From Siphlonurus alternatus (taxonomy: Eukaryota; Arthropoda; Insecta; Ephemeroptera; Siphlonuridae), in the NCBI GenBank assembly GCA_949825025.1, contig OX463780.1, positions 26,440,118 to 26,504,117 on the forward strand: a DNA stretch of 64,000 bases, in the 5' to 3' direction. A program made the translations under genes and the position numbers. Below, piece by piece: positions 1 to 12,141 of the stretch. Positions within the stretch are counted from its first letter, which is position 1. Each line of letters opens with the position of its first letter. The notes under the pieces were generated by a model. It had not been told where the DNA came from and ran no database searches. It was given only the letters and a program-made list of their open reading frames with translations.

Positions 1-2005
1 GCAGATTAGTCACCTAGCGTTTGCGCAGCTTCATTTGGATTCAAGCTTTTTTAACATACACACTTTGCAGAGCCTTGCGCAGTAGACTACTAACATTTAA
101 AACTCGTCTCTGCGCAGCTTTTCTAAGCCATGGCTATTAATTTACGGAAAACTCTATAATAGAGCAGAAAAAATTAAACGTATGCACCGTGCGCATGGGA
201 CGGCCCTGACTAATAATAATGAAATAATGTTTAATAATATAATTTTTTCTTATAAAAATTTCATTTCTTATTTTTTTATTAAATTTTGTCTTTAAAAATT
301 TATATTAGATTCTGGTTGTTGCCTAATTTTTTACATATATTATAGTATATACCATGATCGATTTGTTTGATGTTCATGCAGTTCTGATCACCCTATAATT
401 ACGACACATCGGTATAATTGGCTTGAGCGCGCATATGAGAAACCTCTCGAGCGGTATAACAGATCAAAGATCCCAATTTTTTTATTGTTGTTTTATTTTC
501 TTTTTAGCCATGCAATATTTCTTTGATTACTATCGCATATTTGCTGCTAAATAATGTACTGCCGGTACACGCAAACCCGGGAAAATAAGCTATATATTTT
601 TCTCATCCTGGAGTAGTTAACGTTTTCTTATATTTTGTATACTCGTACACTTTTACAACTTGTTTTTGTTTTATTGTTTTATCTTTATGTTTGAATTTTC
701 ACATTAATGGTATAAAATGCTGAACTGAATAATTAATAAATAAATAAATAGCTCCCATGTATATCGACTTGTTCCTGGTAAACTTATAATTTATAATAAA
801 ATACATGGTCGCGATTCACGAACGAATTAAGTTATCCAGATTTCTCACTTAATTAATTCGATTGACGTTTAGTGCCATCGAGTTAGACTGGCGCTAACTG
901 GCGTGGTTAGTAAGAAACCTGTTGTTGTCGTTGTTCGAACGTGAGATCTCACGATTGTTTACATGCATGCACCACTTAATTTTCAAAAGACAAGTGTTGG
1001 TTCTTTTGGGACAGTCATATTTTTACTAAAGTAAAATAAAAGTGCTGGTCTTCATTCCTCAGATGCTTCAATATATTTAGTCAATCTTTGTTAGTATATT
1101 CACTGATGAATGTAATTAAAATTTTGTTAATCTAGCTGCTCAATGAAACCATATTACAGGAAAGGTCTTCGAAGTGTTGTTGAAATTATTCCCGCATGTC
1201 AAATACCACAAGCTCATTGGTTCTGTTGAACCAATGAGCTTGCGGGTACTGCCGATCGCACAGTCCCCGATCGCTCCAAAATCACACGGCTTGAGTGGGA
1301 GTTGAAGAGGAGGAGAATGAGGGTGGGAACACTGCTTTGGGCTACTGCTAGTAGTGGCAGTACCTTCCGCTGGGCAGCGCTGAGGGAATAAATTTACGCG
1401 GCAGCGGCAAAAATTTCATGATTTTAAATGTTAGAACTGATAAAAATTTGCTGGAAAGTTCAGAAAAATTATAGGAATATTTGATGTTTCTAATTGTGTG
1501 TTTGTTTCCAAAATTTCTGGGGGGGCTGCAGTACCGCAGTACTATAGTACGAGCCGCCCCTGATATATATATATATATTATAGCTATTTCACGTACAAGA
1601 CTAAAATTTAACATAATATGTGTGTTCATTAAACTTCATTTACACCAACGAATAAAAAAATCAATTATCCTCAATTCTATATATTATATAAAATTTATAA
1701 ACGATTTTAAAAATGAAAAAAGCTATAACTGCAGTAAGTAACTACAGTGGCATTCCAGCAGAGAGAGGAGGGTGGTATTTTTTCCTTTGGCCGATTGGCT
1801 TTTCAAGCTAAGAAAGGGGCCAATTTTGGAAAAAGAAGGGATCCAACAACGGTCGATTTTGCATTTTTTCCCTTGGGCCGAAAATTTGATAGAAAATCTG
1901 AGTAGTTAGAAGATTTAAAAGTATAAGTAAGCCACATCAAAAATTACTAACCATGCACCTATGGTGCTATAACATAAAAAATTGTCATGGTAGGTTAATT
2001 AGGCA
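1..2005. other. AT-rich sequence downstream of FDXR, no gene seen
   Basis: No exon with good splice sites or a recognisable protein is visible on either strand. It contains a perfect 15-bp hairpin at 1209-1242 and a short GC-rich patch at 1515-1560 followed by a TA run. The part nearest 2005 is presumably the FDXR 3' untranslated region. Short open frames here look random. Confidence 0.6.
1209..1242. repeat. Perfect 15-bp stem hairpin
   Basis: The two arms are CAAGCTCATTGGTTC and its exact reverse complement, separated by a 4-nt TGTT loop. No associated gene or transposon end was recognised. The stem is too short for a typical microRNA precursor. Confidence 0.8.
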
Positions 2006-2139
2006 TTAACTTCCTGATGCTATTTTTAACATTTCTTGAACACTCAGGATCTTCTCCCTTGGTTTCCCAACTATTTCCCCTCTTCTTTTTTCTTCTTCAT
2101 CAATTCTCTCCCAGTCGGAGAAGCTCACTAGCTGAACAC
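2006..2139 (-). CDS. FDXR: FDXR terminal coding exon
   Basis: The acceptor TTTAAG ends at 2140 and the exon starts with GT, which completes a Gly codon split with the previous exon at 2758. It encodes 43 further residues, including [20 protein letters not shown] and [11 protein letters not shown], then TAA. This corresponds to the C-terminal tail of vertebrate FDXR. It is easily missed because the preceding exon reads through its donor into a nearby in-frame TAG. Confidence 0.93.
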
Positions 2140-2384
2140 CTTAAACAAATATTTTACACACATTACAGCCATTTACTGTACAATGGACAATCTGCAAGAA
2201 AATTTTTTATTATACAAATAAATAGCAAATTATGCTATGATTTTTTTTTTCAGATTTTTTTGAGTCCCGGAAATATTTTTAAAAATTATTGAAAGTTCTG
2301 CAAGTTCTGTTGGTCGTCCCTGGATTCTTAATAAAATGGATAGGTCTTAACGCCTCCAAAGATCGTGGCTTTGTTTTCAATGTT

Positions 2385-2415
<31 letters not shown>

Positions 2416-5400
2416 GCGTTCCTGGACTAAAAAAAAAAAAAAAAAAAAAAAAAAGCAGAGTACCATAATTTGGCACCTTATTCATTTCTGCAATAAAATA
2501 TGTCATGTAGGTCGTCCATTATATAATTAATAATACTCTAGGGATGGAATTTCAAGCATACATAGGATTGGCCAAACACACTGAATTGATCACTTATTAT
2601 TGAGAGATAATTTTTCTTCTATTATATAGTAATAGATGTATAAAATAATGAATAAAAGATTTATAATCATACCGAGATATTTATTTATAATGTTGAGATA
2701 GATCTCAATGTTCCCAACTTATTAACTTAAAATTAAGAATACACTAACGAAGTTCACCTTTGTCATCCAGAATTTTTGCAGTCTCCTGGAAGCCCGGACG
2801 TCTCTCCTTGAGGCTCAAAGTGCCATCGGTCAAATCTTGGGCCAGCAAGCGGCCAAGGTCGAAGGCATTGCCCATAGTGGATACCAGCACACCAACAGGT
2901 CCAGTACCAACCCAGCCACTGCTGTACACTCCTGTAAGAAACATGAATAAAGAGGGTTAAAAATTATATTAATTAATTAGCATAAAATACAGTGTTTCTA
3001 CTTCACATCTGATTGATTGATTTGTAACAGCTCTTTTTGCTGTACAATAGCTACTCCATAAACTGGGGTTAGATTAACTCATACACGCGATTACCCTAAA
3101 ATTATTTATTAAACTTCTATTATATACAGGCAACCGCGCCTGCCTAGCGGCAGACGCACGAGACGCTCGCGCGCTCGTGGCTGGCGTAGGAATCCTTACT
3201 TGTAACTTTACTTTGCACTGCCTTGCTGGCTGACTGCAGAGTCTGCAAATTACTAAGCAAAGTCAACGAATGACCTTTGCTCCTTGAGGGGTACAAATAG
3301 GAGGTGACATTACTCCCCCTGCAGATTATATTTTGCCCTCAAAATATCAAAATTTATGAGAAATAACTCTATTGCAAGCAAAATTCAGTAACCATTCCTC
3401 GCGCATTTAAAATAAATCCAACAATATTTATTTAGTAACTCTTGTTCTTCGTTCGACAATTGTTTTGGGACACACCACGGCTGCTTCCTTTTGCTGCCTG
3501 GTAGACCAAAATTTCCCTGAAACCAGAAAACAAAAGAGGCGGTATCTTGGTTTGACACAGTACAACATAATTGAATTTTTAGGTTTAACTTAAAAAAAAC
3601 CTAGTAGTACAGCACACGTACGCAACTTGTCATCAACAATTGCAAATTATACACATTTCTATCCAAAAATAAATCTTTGCAAGCATTTTATTCACTGCGG
3701 TTCATTGACCTTTCTAAGTAGCTGCATGCACTTGCACCTTACACTGCACTTCTCAATGTCACCGACTAAAGTTCACACAAAACCGCGTACAGGAAACTAC
3801 CTTGCACATTACAACGGATGTACACCCAACAAGTAATACACTATTACTTTATCCAGAAATATTAATACAGAATTATTAAAAAAGAATTATTTTAAAATTA
3901 TTAAAACCCACGTTGAAATTTATTGGACTACACAATTAAGTGGTTGACTTACAGGTAGTTTACCATTATGCTTCGTAACATTACACTTGATTTATTCTTT
4001 GCCTTCTTGTTTATTTTTTTTTATTGATTGTTATTGATTTACTGTATTTTTCTTTAATCCAACTTTGCAATATATTGTTTATATTATATACTCAAATCAG
4101 GGCTATTGAATTAATACTTTACATAGTTGTTACGAGTCTCATTGCATTTTGCAAAATTTTTAAATCATATATTATGGCAGCTTTTGGTTGAAATTTAATT
4201 CGCGCAAATTATTAATATTTTTACCCTGTGTTGGTAATTAATGGTATAAATGAGCATTTGACTTGGGCTATTTGAACAGTTTACAAATTAACATGGAGAA
4301 CTGAGAACATGAATCCATACGACCTCATGAATTTACCATTTTTGCTATAATGAATTAGGCTGACATTTGCATCATAACATTTTCAATACTTGAAATTTTT
4401 ATGATATTCCTAAACACACATACCTTATAAATGAACTTTTTTAATATTTGCGCAAATATTTTAGTAAATCAAAATTTTGTTTTTAGTGCACAAATAATTA
4501 ATACATAGGAACTTTTTATAATGCAACTCACTCAGCTGGCTACGTCTTAATATGACGATTTTATTCATATTATTGGCCTTTCGCACACATTGGAATTATT
4601 GAAGATAGTTATATAACCATACACATTTACATCATCGTGTACTTATAATTGCAGTATTATTCACGTGTAATATTCATTTCACTTATTACTGGCCAGATTA
4701 CACGTGTCCATGGACATAAAATATTAACTTATACACTGCTTTTACTGCATTCGCGTGCTTTAATTTAATTGAGGTGACCTCTAGGAAACATCTCACCTGT
4801 ATCCCCTTGAGGATTAGACATAGACTAAGTAGCATCAGCGCAATATGTTGGCGAGTGCCCTATGGGGTCGCGAATCCCAAAGCATCAACACTTGCATATG
4901 CTGAACATTTGGCTAGAGAAAATCCTTGGCGAAAGATAATCATCAAACGCTTTTTACTACAGCCATGTTTTACAAGTTTATGTTCCTCTAGCTGTCCCTT
5001 GCATGCCTTATATTCTCTACCCTTCATGGGGAGTAAGCTTAATTGTCACCTCTCGGACAAATTACTGCGAAGCGCGCTAATTTACTTTACATTTTGCTTC
5101 AGAACAAACAAAATAAAGCGCACTGGCTTACCTCACGTTTCAACTGACGTGTTATATTGCGCTCCTACACCGTGCTTACATTTCACAGTGACGTATTATA
5201 TTTCAATACTTGGGCATGCTTTTTCACTATGCGTGTGTGCGTGCTTTATAATTCCATTATTTATTATTACTGAGTTGCAATCTCAAACTGTACAGTTCCT
5301 GTCAATAAAAATGACTTTTTATGTTGCTCCAAAAATTATATTTGTGTAATTAATTGTGCAAACTATGATGGCTCTGACTCCTGACTTGCAATTATTTATA

Positions 5401-7583
5401 TACTTTACAATAATTTAATACAACTTTAAACAAAATTATCGCATCGTTAATGAAATTAAATTCGATGCATGAGAGAAGTACTAATTTTAAGCAAAATTTA
5501 TTAGCATACCCACAGCAAAAAAAAAAACATAACTAATATATATATTTTCTTGTTAAAAATTTTAACAAGTGGCATGCATCACAAAAACATCACGGTTAAT
5601 ACCCTTAAATCACTAACCAGTAATGCAAAAATATTACTACAATTTCTTTGCCTAAAATCCATTTAATTTTAAGTATGGATTATTTACTGCTTAAAACCAT
5701 AAAGTAAGAAACTCAGTCTGTCTAGAGATCCATACAGTAACCTTTGCAGGGTATACCTACAGTTAGCGGTACACGTACTCCTTCCATTAGGACTTCATTA
5801 ATACATATTTAGCTTTGACTTTTAACAGTAACAATTTTTATTAGCTCAAAATAATGACATTTTCCTTAAGAAATTTGCATCAATTAAAACTATAATCGAA
5901 CTTGTGGTAAAATAGTCCGAATAACTATGCCTTACAAACAAAACATTTTTGCAGCAATGAATTATTGAGCACTCTCTGTTTGTTACTTTTATTTTAAAGG
6001 ACTCTCTCTTTATAACCACTTATAGAGACACAAAATTAATGACATTAGATATATTTATTTCACTCCAATTACTACATTTTCCTTTTAAACAACTTCATAT
6101 AAGATTATACTGTTCAAATATTTTAACAATAATTTTGGCTGTGATTATGCTTAAAATGTTAATATGCAACTTGACACGCATGAAGTTTCAGCTGTAGCTA
6201 TATTGTTTCCCTCATTAAAAATTAACAAAAATACTTTTTAATTTCTATTATTTTATATACTTTACGTTGCAAAGTAATAACCCTCAATTAGAGCAAATAT
6301 TAAAGATAACAGCCCATATTATTAAATCTTTCATGTGCAATATATATGGTATGTGTAAAACGCTTAGCCTTTCTTTAGATTTCTCAGCTTGTTAATTATA
6401 ATAATTATATTTTCTTTGGAACACGCGCTTTTATAAAAATCTGCAGTTTGTTCAAATAATTTTTTTTATATATCTTTTCAAATTACGTTAAAATTATTAT
6501 TCGTTATACACATTCCGAATATTCAATAAGTTCTTGCAATCTTAATTACAATTAACAATTTCATAAGTCCTTTAACAATTTATTATTTTTACTTTTATTT
6601 TTCTAAAAATACTTGATCCTTACAAGAAAAATTCGGGCTTAAATGAAAATTACAACATCGATATTATACCAATTAAGAAACATACTATTCTTATTATGTG
6701 AACAAACGCAGTCGTACGTGCTGTACTTTACAACTTTATATAAAAAAAAAAAAAGAAAAATGTGTCAAACCTACCTCTTTTGCGTTCCTCTGACGTAGCC
6801 CGGTGGTTGCTTTGTCTGTTTCTCACAGTCATTTGATGCTCATCTCGGCTCCAAAAACGGTCGGTCCTTGATAAAATACGCTGCACGGCTCCTGGGGTCG
6901 TAAAAACTCTTGCACGACGTGGTCTGCAAGCCCTCTCGATGGGGGATGTCTTCTGCGAAGAACTAACTGAACCTCGTAGTCACCGTAGTATACGCAGTTT
7001 TTTCACGTGCTTGAAGTGTACCGTTGATATGCTCAATAAAATATTAGCCGTGGAATTTTAAAATTATTCTACTCGCTGACTCTTCACTTTTTTCTTGATG
7101 GAAACTTAACACTTTTCCCCGCCAGAGTCTTGTGACCGAAGAACTACTTATTCCCGTAGATTAGTAGAATATTATGTTAAAATAAAATGATCGTTTTTTC
7201 AACCCCATTATTTTAACTATTAAAAAGTAGCTTTAAATAATTATGAGCTCGGATGCCATTATATGAAAACCATGGCATCCCACTTCTGACACCAACTGTA
7301 ACAGCTCTTTTTGCTGTACAATAGCTACTCCATAAACTGGGGTTAGATTAACTCATACACGCGATTACCCTAAAATTATTTATTAAACTTCTATTATATA
7401 CAGGCAACCGCGCCTGCCTAGCGGCAGACGCACGAGACGCTCGCGCGCTCGTGGCTGGCGTAGGAATCCTTACTTGTAACTTTACTTTGCACTGCCTTGC
7501 TGGCTGACTGCAGAGTCTGCAAATTACTAAGCAAAGTCAACGAATGACCTTTGCTCCTTGAGGGGTACAAATAGGAGGTGACA

Positions 7584-7622
<39 letters not shown>

Positions 7623-10600
7623 ATTTTGGGGCAATTGACACATGTTGGTCATGTATGCCCCCTCTACTTCACATTTAATCCATCCATTTAACAAAATGGC
7701 AAAACTGTGTTTTCAAGTAAACATGAGAAATAGGATAGAGCTAAATTTCCTCAAATAAAGTATTGCTTTTAAGTCATTTTGTAGGTTGTAAATTTAGGAA
7801 CCATTAAACAAAAAATGGAAATACATTTATTGATAAGATTTTTACTTGATTTTCATCCAAATTTTTGTTAAAAACAATTCAGTTTTCAACAAAATGGGAA
7901 CTTAAAAACTTGTAGATTCAGCTTAGAAATTGTGTAAGTAAAATTTCTAAGTAGACTTTGAACAATTATTGTTACAGTAAATGTTGAATTATAATTACCC
8001 AATTAAAACGTGCCTGGAACAATACAACCAGATATTGAAAGTAACTGCAGTGTTTACTTCAAATCCTATCAAGTTTGATTTGGCATCCTATCGACAGAGC
8101 ATTTGACAAAACTCCTGACAGTTTACCTGGCATTCCTTGAACTCTGCCGTTGTTGTTCAGGATGACGCCAAGCTTGCTGTCGAAGGGAATGTTGGGATCA
8201 GCTGGAAGACCTTTGTAGCCAATGCTCCTGAGGACCAGTCCGCAGACAAGGTCCTGGCTCTCGTCAGTCGTGGTGGCTTGCTGGTTCTCGTTGGGTTCTC
8301 CCTCTAGACGAGTCACACTCAGACGAACCCCTCCCACCTAGGATAATAGTGAAATAGTTAGGACCCGCTATGCTGGATATGGAAATGTTGTAAAGTAGAA
8401 ATCCATATTAAAACTGTTTTTGGGGTAATTGATCAAAAATATGTTGAAGAAGTGTAAATATTATGTTAAATAGTATAAATAATGTGTTTCAACTTGCATT
8501 AATTAATTACAAAATAATCACTAATGCAAAACTAAGATTAGATAACTCTGTAATGAGAGATTGCATATAGTATTCCATAATTATATTTTTTTACACAGCA
8601 ATATGTACACTTTTAATTTAAAAAAAATAATGATAACAAAGTAAAACACTAAAATTATTCTTAAATTAATGGATCAAGGAGATTAAGACATCTAGTGGTA
8701 ACATGGAGTGAATCTTCACAACAGCAATATTTGCCATGAAGCTTTGGTAGAGCCCTCACCTGTCCAGGTCGCGAGGAGCTTGGCAAGAAGGCTGCAGGGC
8801 TGCGCAGGAAGACAGGCTCGAATCTGCGCTGAGCAGCTCCCCAGCGGGCGGCCTGCTCCTCAGACGGAGGGTCGAGGGCGGAGGTAGCGAGCAGGTCGGT
8901 GAGCCGCTTGCGAGGTCGAGACACACCTGGAGAGGTGAGATGTTAGCAAGCAACGAGGAGCAGCATTGAGACGGACTTAAGTGTACAGAAGAAGGAGTCC
9001 CAATGAATAGTGGAAATATGAACTATTATATTGAATTAATTATACTGTACACTGAAAAAAAAAACGCAAACAAATGAATAAATAAATACTCTATCTGTAT
9101 AGTTATATAATTTTTTTTTAATATTACACACATAAAAAAACATATATTGAATTTTTCTAACTTAACAAGGTGAATCAATATCATAGTCATGAGAGGGAAA
9201 AGGTAACCTTCCCTTTGTTCAATGCTTCCCCATTAATTAACCATTGTATAACACAATAAGTATACATTTTAACTATTACCCTCGTACAAATTAAAAAAAA
9301 AAAAAAGATTCACTTTCACAATTTATTAATTTACTGAATCAAGTCAGACTGTTGGTAAATAATTCATGAGAAAACATATAGACTACGACATTCTTTACCT
9401 GGCAGAGCCTCCCTGACTCCTACAAAGTCCTGAGGACACAACACGGTGCGGCAGTTTGGCAGCTTGAGCATCTCACGCAGCTCCTTGATTGTAAAGGCGG
9501 CCTGCAGAGGACCTCGCCGACCAACCAGCAACACTCTGCGCACCTGACTGCGGCTCAGGGCCTCCAGCGCATGATCAGTGATGTCCGTGTTCTGAGGATC
9601 AAGATGGGCAGAAAATAAAACTCATGATGCCTTCTGGTAGCTCGAGTAAGAACTTAAAAAAGTCAGAAAATTGTTGAACATAAAAAAATATTCAAATTTA
9701 TTATTGTTGAAAAAGTTTAGGTCTTATACCTGCTGCCATCAAGTTGATGTAAGATGAGCGTCAGTTCACTTACCTTGAGACTGTCGACGGGTGAGAGCAG
9801 GATCCTAGCCACGTCGAGGGCTACGTTTCCCTGGCCCAGCACGGTCGCAGTGTCCACACTAAGGTCGGGGGACAGGTCCTCGTCTCCCGGCACTCCGTTG
9901 TACCAGCCCACGAACCTGCGGGCCGATACCACGTTGCCAAGGTTCTCTCCTGACACACCTAGCGTACGCTCATGTTCTGCACCGTAGGTCTGTAAAGTGA
10001 CAGTACTGCATTAAAAAACATTTTTTAAATTAAAGTTGTACTGAAAATATTATAATACAGGAATTATGATGATTGACAGACTGTATATAATTAAAAATTT
10101 AAGATACTGAATTTAGATTTCCTTACAGTTTATACAGTTCATGTGGTACAAAACAGAGAAAAAAAAATATTATTGTAATACGGTATGTTACTCACACACT
10201 GTGTTCTATAGACTATAGAGACTATAAGCGTACTAACGTAAGCTCAGTGCGAGCGTAATAAACCAAAATCATAGAGCAAGTAGTGAGTGAACGCTGGAAA
10301 TTAAAAAAAAAAAAAAGTTTATAAGACTTATTTGCCGATAAAAAAGTCCATCAGTTTCAAAGTATCTGATACAGTATGTTACATGTTTAATAACAAGATA
10401 CAATATGGTTGTATTATATTCTCACCAGAACAACTGCATGGTAAAGTCTCTGCAGTTCGACAAGGCTGACATCACGGCCCAATGAGACGTTGCCAACAAA
10501 ACGCACTCTCGGGTTATGCGCTGTTTTCGTAAAGGTATTGATAACATTCTTCACCTCCGGGTGATCGGGTGCAACACCAAATCTCACCAGGCCAAATGGA

Positions 10601-10905
10601 ACTGGTAGTCTTTCATAAATGTCTACATGAGCCTCCGGTAAAGCCTGGAATGAAGAATGAAGCATTAAGATCAAGGAGAATAGATATATATATATACAGA
10701 CGGAGTGACGGAGTTTAACGTCGCAGGCAAGAACGTATTTACAATTCACCTTCATGAGATGCTGGGTGACGTAGAAGCCAGCAGGTCCAGCCCCAACAAC
10801 GCAAACTTGAGGACCGACATTGTTCAGTTGTCGACCAGTAGAGAACTGTCGCAGCAAGCTTACAACGGGCTGGTGAACTCGATATACATGTCTACAAACT
10901 CTCAT
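2006..10905 (-). CDS. FDXR: NADPH:adrenodoxin oxidoreductase, mitochondrial (8 exons, complete)
   Basis: FAD enzyme that passes electrons from NADPH to mitochondrial ferredoxin for steroid hydroxylation and Fe-S cluster assembly. Exons in transcript order are 10750-10905, 10426-10644, 9774-9989, 9399-9591, 8760-8926, 8127-8337, 2758-2931 and 2006-2139. All joins are GT-AG and in phase, giving 489 aa (human about 491). The N-terminus is Arg-rich, as in a mitochondrial presequence. [10 protein letters not shown] (residues 36-45) is the FAD loop, [11 protein letters not shown] (177-187) the NADP-binding segment, and VGRRGP lies near 220. The conserved C-terminus VSFSDW and GKPREK is carried by the separate last exon. 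An apparent stop at 2744 lies beyond the GTGAAC donor at 2757 and is intronic. The 5.2 kb intron 2932-8126 is swollen by an LTR element. Confidence 0.97.
2230..2500. mobile_element. Degenerate foldback element related to the one at 16645-16963
   Basis: The left part (TTATGCTATGA, a T run, GAGTCCCGGAAATATTTTTAAAAATTATTG) and the right part (CCATAATTTGGCACC, ATTTCTGCAATAAAA) match, in order, the two arms of the palindrome at 16645-16963. The centre has diverged and holds two long A runs (about 2392-2454). It lies in the last FDXR intron. No target duplication could be read. Confidence 0.45.
3023..3309 (-). repeat. LTR (3' LTR in element orientation)
   Basis: 287 bp, TG...CA, matching 7297-7583 base for base as far as I can compare. 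On the minus strand it contains TATATAA followed by AATAAA, plausible promoter and polyadenylation signals. Confidence 0.93.
7297..7583 (-). repeat. LTR (5' LTR in element orientation)
   Basis: Partner of 3023-3309, equal in length. On the minus strand it is followed immediately by the tRNA-complementary primer-binding site at about 7277-7295. Confidence 0.93.
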
Positions 10906-11452
10906 TGTTATTGATTTTCTATGTTTCTATAGGATAAAAATTAGCAAGGGTCTAATGTTAACCTTTTATGCAGTATATATCTATTATTACAGTATCATAT
11001 GATACTGTATGCATGCATGCATTTATTGCATCATATATATCGTACTGTATTATGCCTTTATTCTGGACTGTTTAAATTATCACAATGTATGGTACGTATC
11101 ACTCATGCATGTACTGTACAGCGTATAGTATTTTACTGTATAAAAACACAGCATTTACCATGTAAGATGAAATTCAAGAGAGGTTATCACAAAAGATCAC
11201 ATTAATTTTACATTTTTCATTATATATTCAAACGTGACTCTTACATAATACTTTAAAGTGTTTATTGAAGTTTTATATTTTAATTCCCGTGTATATATTA
11301 ATTCAGATAACTTCACGCGCGGCAGATAACATGTTGCTGCTGTAGCATCAGTAGCATATTCACGCGGCTTAAAAGTGCCGTGTCCCGAGTCTTTTTCTTC
11401 GGGACAAGGCAGCATAAAACTGCATAATATGCCGCCAGTTAGAGTTACGTAG

Positions 11453-11463
11453 TGCGCATGCGC
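11453..11463. promoter_or_regulatory. NRF1-type palindrome in the FDXR upstream region
   Basis: TGCGCATGCGC matches the palindromic NRF1/erect-wing core. It lies about 550 bp upstream of the FDXR start codon in a locally GC-rich stretch (11300-11570). NRF1 is known to drive nuclear genes for mitochondrial proteins, so the position is sensible, but its function is inferred. Confidence 0.4.
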
Positions 11464-11988
11464 GGAACACTGCCTTGTCCCGATTCGAGACAAGGGTCCC
11501 TTGTCTCTAGCAACGTCCCTCTAGTTACTCTCAGCAGCTGATGTTTTTCGATTAAATAGTCCAGCATGCGCTCTCTATGGAGCAAACATATAACTAACGT
11601 AACTAATAATTCAGACATTTTCAGACTAATTTCGCTAATTTTTGTGTAATTTTTATTACCGCTAGATTTTAAATGCTTGTTTGAAATTTTATAAAATGTA
11701 AAATTACTTTTTCAGAAACGACAGCTAGCTAGGTTTGCATGTGTTCTGTCTTCATTATGTTATTATGAAATATTACGAATTAATTTAAAAAAAATTATTT
11801 TCCTTCTTGCTTTTTTTTCTGCTTTTTCTAATTATATAATTAATTTTTTTGCATAAAAAAAAAATACTTTTCACTTTTTTGCAATTAACACTTAAAGTCA
11901 AAATTTATTTATTTTATAATTGTCACTTAATGATGTAATAAATAATAATAAATCAATTTAATGGCTCATTAAATTGAACTGTCAGTAG

Positions 11989-12141
11989 CTACTCCAAGTC
12001 AGCAAGCAGCAGCTCAATCGCTTTCCTCACAAGCTGTGCTCTTTCTACGCGACTTTCAGCGGGCGGGTCTATTTTGGTCCGGGAAGAAATCGAGGTCATT
12101 TTCTCGCTACCTCCCAGCAGTCTTGCGTGAGAATTAGCCAT
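11989..12141 (-). CDS. Possible small protein, 50 aa, unrecognised
   Basis: An ATG-to-TAG frame starts MANSHARLLGGSEKM and ends RKAIELLLADLE. It has no gaps and is far more GC-rich (about half G+C) than the flanks. The C-terminal half would form a charged amphipathic helix. It lies between the FDXR start and the BAG-gene stop, on the same strand. The frame stays open a little upstream (KKDICV before the ATG) to an in-frame TGA, so this could also be a terminal exon whose acceptor is near 12165. I do not recognise the family. Alternatives are a small independent gene or a conserved piece of BAG 3' untranslated sequence. Confidence 0.35.
   Translation of the reverse strand: MANSHARLLGGSEKMTSISSRTKIDPPAESRVERAQLVRKAIELLLADLE

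Larger units (their letters stand above)
3023..7583 (-). mobile_element. Non-coding LTR retrotransposon (LARD-like), recent insertion
   Basis: Two direct 287-bp LTRs (3023-3309 and 7297-7583) begin TG and end CA, and are identical by eye. Read on the minus strand, the sequence just inside the 5' LTR is TGGTGTCAGAAGTGGGAT. This is complementary to the 3' end I recall for invertebrate tRNA-Leu(CAG), so it is the primer-binding site. The purine tract GCAGGGGGAG abuts the other LTR. The flanks are GATT on both sides, so the duplication is ambiguous within the target repeat. The 3987-bp interior encodes no gag or pol; its longest frame (191 aa, plus strand) has no recognisable domain. It is therefore non-autonomous. 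It lies antisense-neutral in an FDXR intron (same strand as FDXR). Confidence 0.93.
2997..7674 (-). mobile_element. Truncated retroelement tail with (AATC)n, split by an LTR element
   Basis: A direct repeat TCTACTTCACAT (2997-3008 and 7663-7674) brackets a short body, GGTATTTTGGGGCAATTGACA onward (7620-7662), plus a (GATT)n run. Read on the minus strand this is a short 3' end with an (AATC)n tail and a 12-bp target duplication, as produced by LINE-type insertion. The LTR element 3023-7583 lies inside the GATT run and is therefore younger. A related copy with its own 12-bp duplication is at 25708-25789. Confidence 0.75.

Noticed and set aside
4774..5349. 191-codon open frame inside the LTR element
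   Set aside because: No retroviral-type domain, on the strand opposite the element, Ser/Cys/Leu-rich and AT-driven codons. It is probably chance.
11197..11493. 98-codon minus frame upstream of FDXR
   Set aside because: Runs from GC-rich promoter sequence into AT-rich Lys/Tyr/Asn codons with no domain. Does not splice into FDXR, which already has its own ATG and presequence.
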